NCBI RefSeq assembly: GCF_013131805.1
Contig: NZ_JABJRC010000003.1
Span: 186,001 to 250,000 of the forward strand
Reading direction: 5' to 3'
Length of the DNA: 64,000 nucleotides
From: Kribbella sandramycini
GTDB lineage: Bacteria; Actinomycetota; Actinomycetes; Propionibacteriales; Kribbellaceae
Under the pieces are notes generated by a model, which searched no databases, had not been told where the DNA came from, and was given only the letters and a program-made list of their open reading frames with translations. Both the position numbers and the translations under genes were made by a program. How positions within the stretch are numbered: the first letter of the stretch is position 1; each line of letters opens with the position of its first letter. Below are positions 63,301-64,000 of the stretch, in pieces.

Positions 63301-63559
63301 GAGCACCGTCGAGGTGAGCCTCCGGCATCAGTTCGGCTCCACGACGACGGCGAAATTCACCAAACCGAACCTGGAGCTCTCCTACGACGGCGAGCACTGG
63401 ACCACACTCCCCCTGACCGAATCCGGCGGCAAGTACGTCGCCAAGCTCACCCACCCGACCACGGCCGCAGGTAAGTCACCGTCGCTCCGCCTCACCGCGA
63501 CCGACACCGCCGGCAGCACCTTCGCCCAAGAGATCACCGCCGCCTACGGCCTGAAGTAG
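60320..63559 (+). CDS. Secreted S8 (subtilisin-like) serine peptidase
   Basis: 1079 residues from the GTG at 60320, with AGGAGG nearby. Signal to about residue 28; propeptide-like region (VTLVTGDSVRIT, TYVVP). The S8 domain is about 190-480: Asp207 in KIAVLDTGIDPTHP, His239 in RNGHGTHVAG, oxyanion Asn in VVGAGN and Ser419 in LSGTSMATPHVAG. The remaining 600 residues are beta-sandwich-like units, among them one beginning NPTGTPITLQLAVDFE. It degrades extracellular protein. A paralogue starts 109 bp downstream. Confidence 0.94.
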   Translation: MRPVAALIALTLSTQAVTSTAAPPPAGAAPNPTTATVTLVTGDSVRITRAPGQPDRTTFLPAPGTPEQTVRTTRRNGHTYVVPASAQAGIDAGRLDPALFDVTTLLAEGVTDNVPVIVRYAEAARTAAGSALPGTTGGRVLNSLGARSTRVRPGSAFWKSVNHAAVTKISLDRRVKSGLDRSVPQIGGPAAWQRGLTGKGVKIAVLDTGIDPTHPDLAGRIAAAQDFTGAGDPIDRNGHGTHVAGIAAGNGTASDGKYRGVAPEATLLNAKVLGDDGSGTNSSVIAGMEWAAAQGASVLNLSLAGGESDGSDELSEALNRISRQTGALFVVGAGNCYGGAPWSPNTVTAPGAADEAVAIGNLMLDGSVAEDSCRGPRKLNGALKPDLAAPGTDIVSARAAGTDLGTPVGDSYSSLSGTSMATPHVAGTAALLLQQHPTWKNAALRARLISTADPQPGSPAAAQGAGRVDADQATAGGPSVNTGQLDLGLRTWPHPQTDVVTRDLTYRNPTGTPITLQLAVDFEQPTVAPRLSATQVVVPADGEAKVTVTADRSAGGIGNFAGRITATAPGADPLVTVIGWYAEPERYELSFTAVARDGSPVPNAEVTLQRLDGDQPDLGPEGVVRIVNGTAKLRLPPGRYDAAAFIGSSDRTDLVLTGEFELRKDTALTLDARKTQAVDLTIDAKARLRGSQLTHVRVLAEDRQDLTINTGAEPHTFGATRITTAPTIGTAETSFSRRFEAKDTVYDLLVPWTGKLPTDTTLRFKRDQFAIVDESFGAHVPSTPVVERRLGLTPASAMHYPGAAAELTTPARRTSYVLANQAKWSSSVVLDEASYLVLFAPTRSYHAGVRTAERWMTPVLTSGLPGADGEEPAAVVHNPGFLAVSFAPFANSTSYLTPWTGSGTHQLEVTRNGKQLISTEAPTGYGRPTDNGPADYTINLTSSPDPKYFRYSTKAVSRWTFRSLGGDEERLPLILADVDVPQTDLLSQVRTGRPSTVEVSLRHQFGSTTTAKFTKPNLELSYDGEHWTTLPLTESGGKYVAKLTHPTTAAGKSPSLRLTATDTAGSTFAQEITAAYGLK

Positions 63560-63564
63560 GGCGT

Positions 63565-63600
63565 CCGCCCGCCTTTCGACCGGCTTCGAAAGGCGGGCGG
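63565..63600 (+). terminator. Strong hairpin between the tandem S8 genes
   Basis: A perfect 14-bp stem (63565-63578 with 63587-63600) and an 8-base loop follow the stop of the first S8 gene. No T tract. It should lower readthrough into the paralogue. Confidence 0.75.
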
Positions 63601-63668
63601 AGCGTCATCCAACCGACCGGACCAGGTAGTTCCCCCGACGAGATCACCCGCCTGGTTCAGGAGGAACC

Positions 63669-64000
63669 CTTGTATCCGACCCGCTGGACAGCGTCGCTCG
63701 TGGCGCTCGGCCTGACGCTCGGCGCGGCCACGCCTGCCGCCGCGTCCCCACCCGGGCCGTCCACCCGGCCCAAGAACACCCCGACCGTCTCGACGGTCGC
63801 CTTGATCACCGGCGACTCCGTCCGGATCACCAGCCGGCCCGGCGCCCGGGATCAGATCGCCTTCCAGCCCGGCCCGGGCAGCACCTCCGAGGCAGCCCGG
63901 ACGACGGTCGTCGACGGGCACACGTACGTCGTCCCGTCCGCCGCCGCGGCCGATGTCGCAGCGGGTCGCCTCGACCGCACACTCTTCGACGTCACCACCC
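63669..64000 (+). CDS. Second secreted S8 peptidase, partial (3' end outside window)
   Basis: The gene starts with TTG at 63669 (ideal GGAGG site) and stays open to the window end (110 residues seen). A signal peptide is followed by VALITGDSVRITSRPG, GHTYVVPSAAAADVAAGRLD and TLFDVTT, which match the propeptide region of the upstream S8 peptidase (VTLVTGDSVRIT, GHTYVVP, GRLD, LFDVTT). So it is a tandem paralogue; the catalytic domain is not in the window. Confidence 0.85.

Overview
The window is about 70% G+C. Genes often start with GTG and many seem to be transcribed without a leader. There is an HspR-type HAIR box at clpB, an AfsR/SARP regulator, a class E sortase, an F420/PPOX-type protein, a DUF3151 protein and many TetR, GntR, MerR and LysR regulators. 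Together these point to a soil actinomycete. A Kribbella-like member of the Propionibacteriales is my best guess, but that is inference from gene content, not a database result. I see no rRNA, tRNA, CRISPR array, prophage, transposase or origin.

Layout. 1-6.4 kb: a folded dispersed repeat, a Tat-exported GH105-type hydrolase, a TetR/SDR divergent pair with twin operators, a secreted sialate-O-acetylesterase-like protein, and DJ-1/PfpI and DUF1330 proteins. 6.5-15 kb: a membrane Ser/Thr kinase, purA, a VOC/AraC divergent pair, a VapBC45-like toxin-antitoxin pair (PIN-like plus DUF433), an MFS transporter, a ComB-like phosphatase and DUF3151. 15-25 kb: an HNH nuclease, a GNAT, an AbiEi-like protein, a secreted two-repeat protein of unknown function, fructose-bisphosphate aldolase, a GntR/SIS-isomerase divergent pair, a secreted TAP-type peptidase, MerR, VOC and HxlR. 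25-34 kb: a MerR/hydrolase pair with a classic long-spacer promoter. Then comes an IclR-controlled, tightly overlapping six-gene operon coding for a whole hydroxyquinol route: FAD phenol hydroxylase, hydroxyquinol 1,2-dioxygenase, maleylacetate reductase, beta-ketoadipate CoA-transferase A and B, and thiolase. It should turn a resorcinol-like phenol into acetyl-CoA and succinyl-CoA.

34-45 kb: TrmH/SpoU methyltransferase and DedA back to back over a shared -10, a small unknown gene, the second copy of the folded repeat (here with 25-bp terminal inverted repeats), a large SARP-NB-ARC-TPR regulator, LemA, a DUF3137-like protein, pyrE, sortase E, and tdh-kbl for threonine catabolism. 45-64 kb: a vapBC pair with a striking operator, a winged-helix AlkZ-like protein, an aldo/keto reductase, two LysR regulators, a lipoprotein, an SDR, a HAD phosphatase, a GntR/FCD regulator beside a secreted beta-helix protein, a class I/II aminotransferase, a DUF3800-like protein, an ArsC-like protein, clpB, and two tandem secreted S8 peptidases, the second cut by the window edge.

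The most interesting signal is the repeat at 17-140 and 36201-36324. The copies are about 85% identical over 124 bp without gaps. Most of the differences inside the long predicted hairpin preserve pairing, including three double compensatory changes, and the G-U pairs fix the RNA strand as plus. This looks like an undescribed structured RNA or RNA-bearing mobile repeat.
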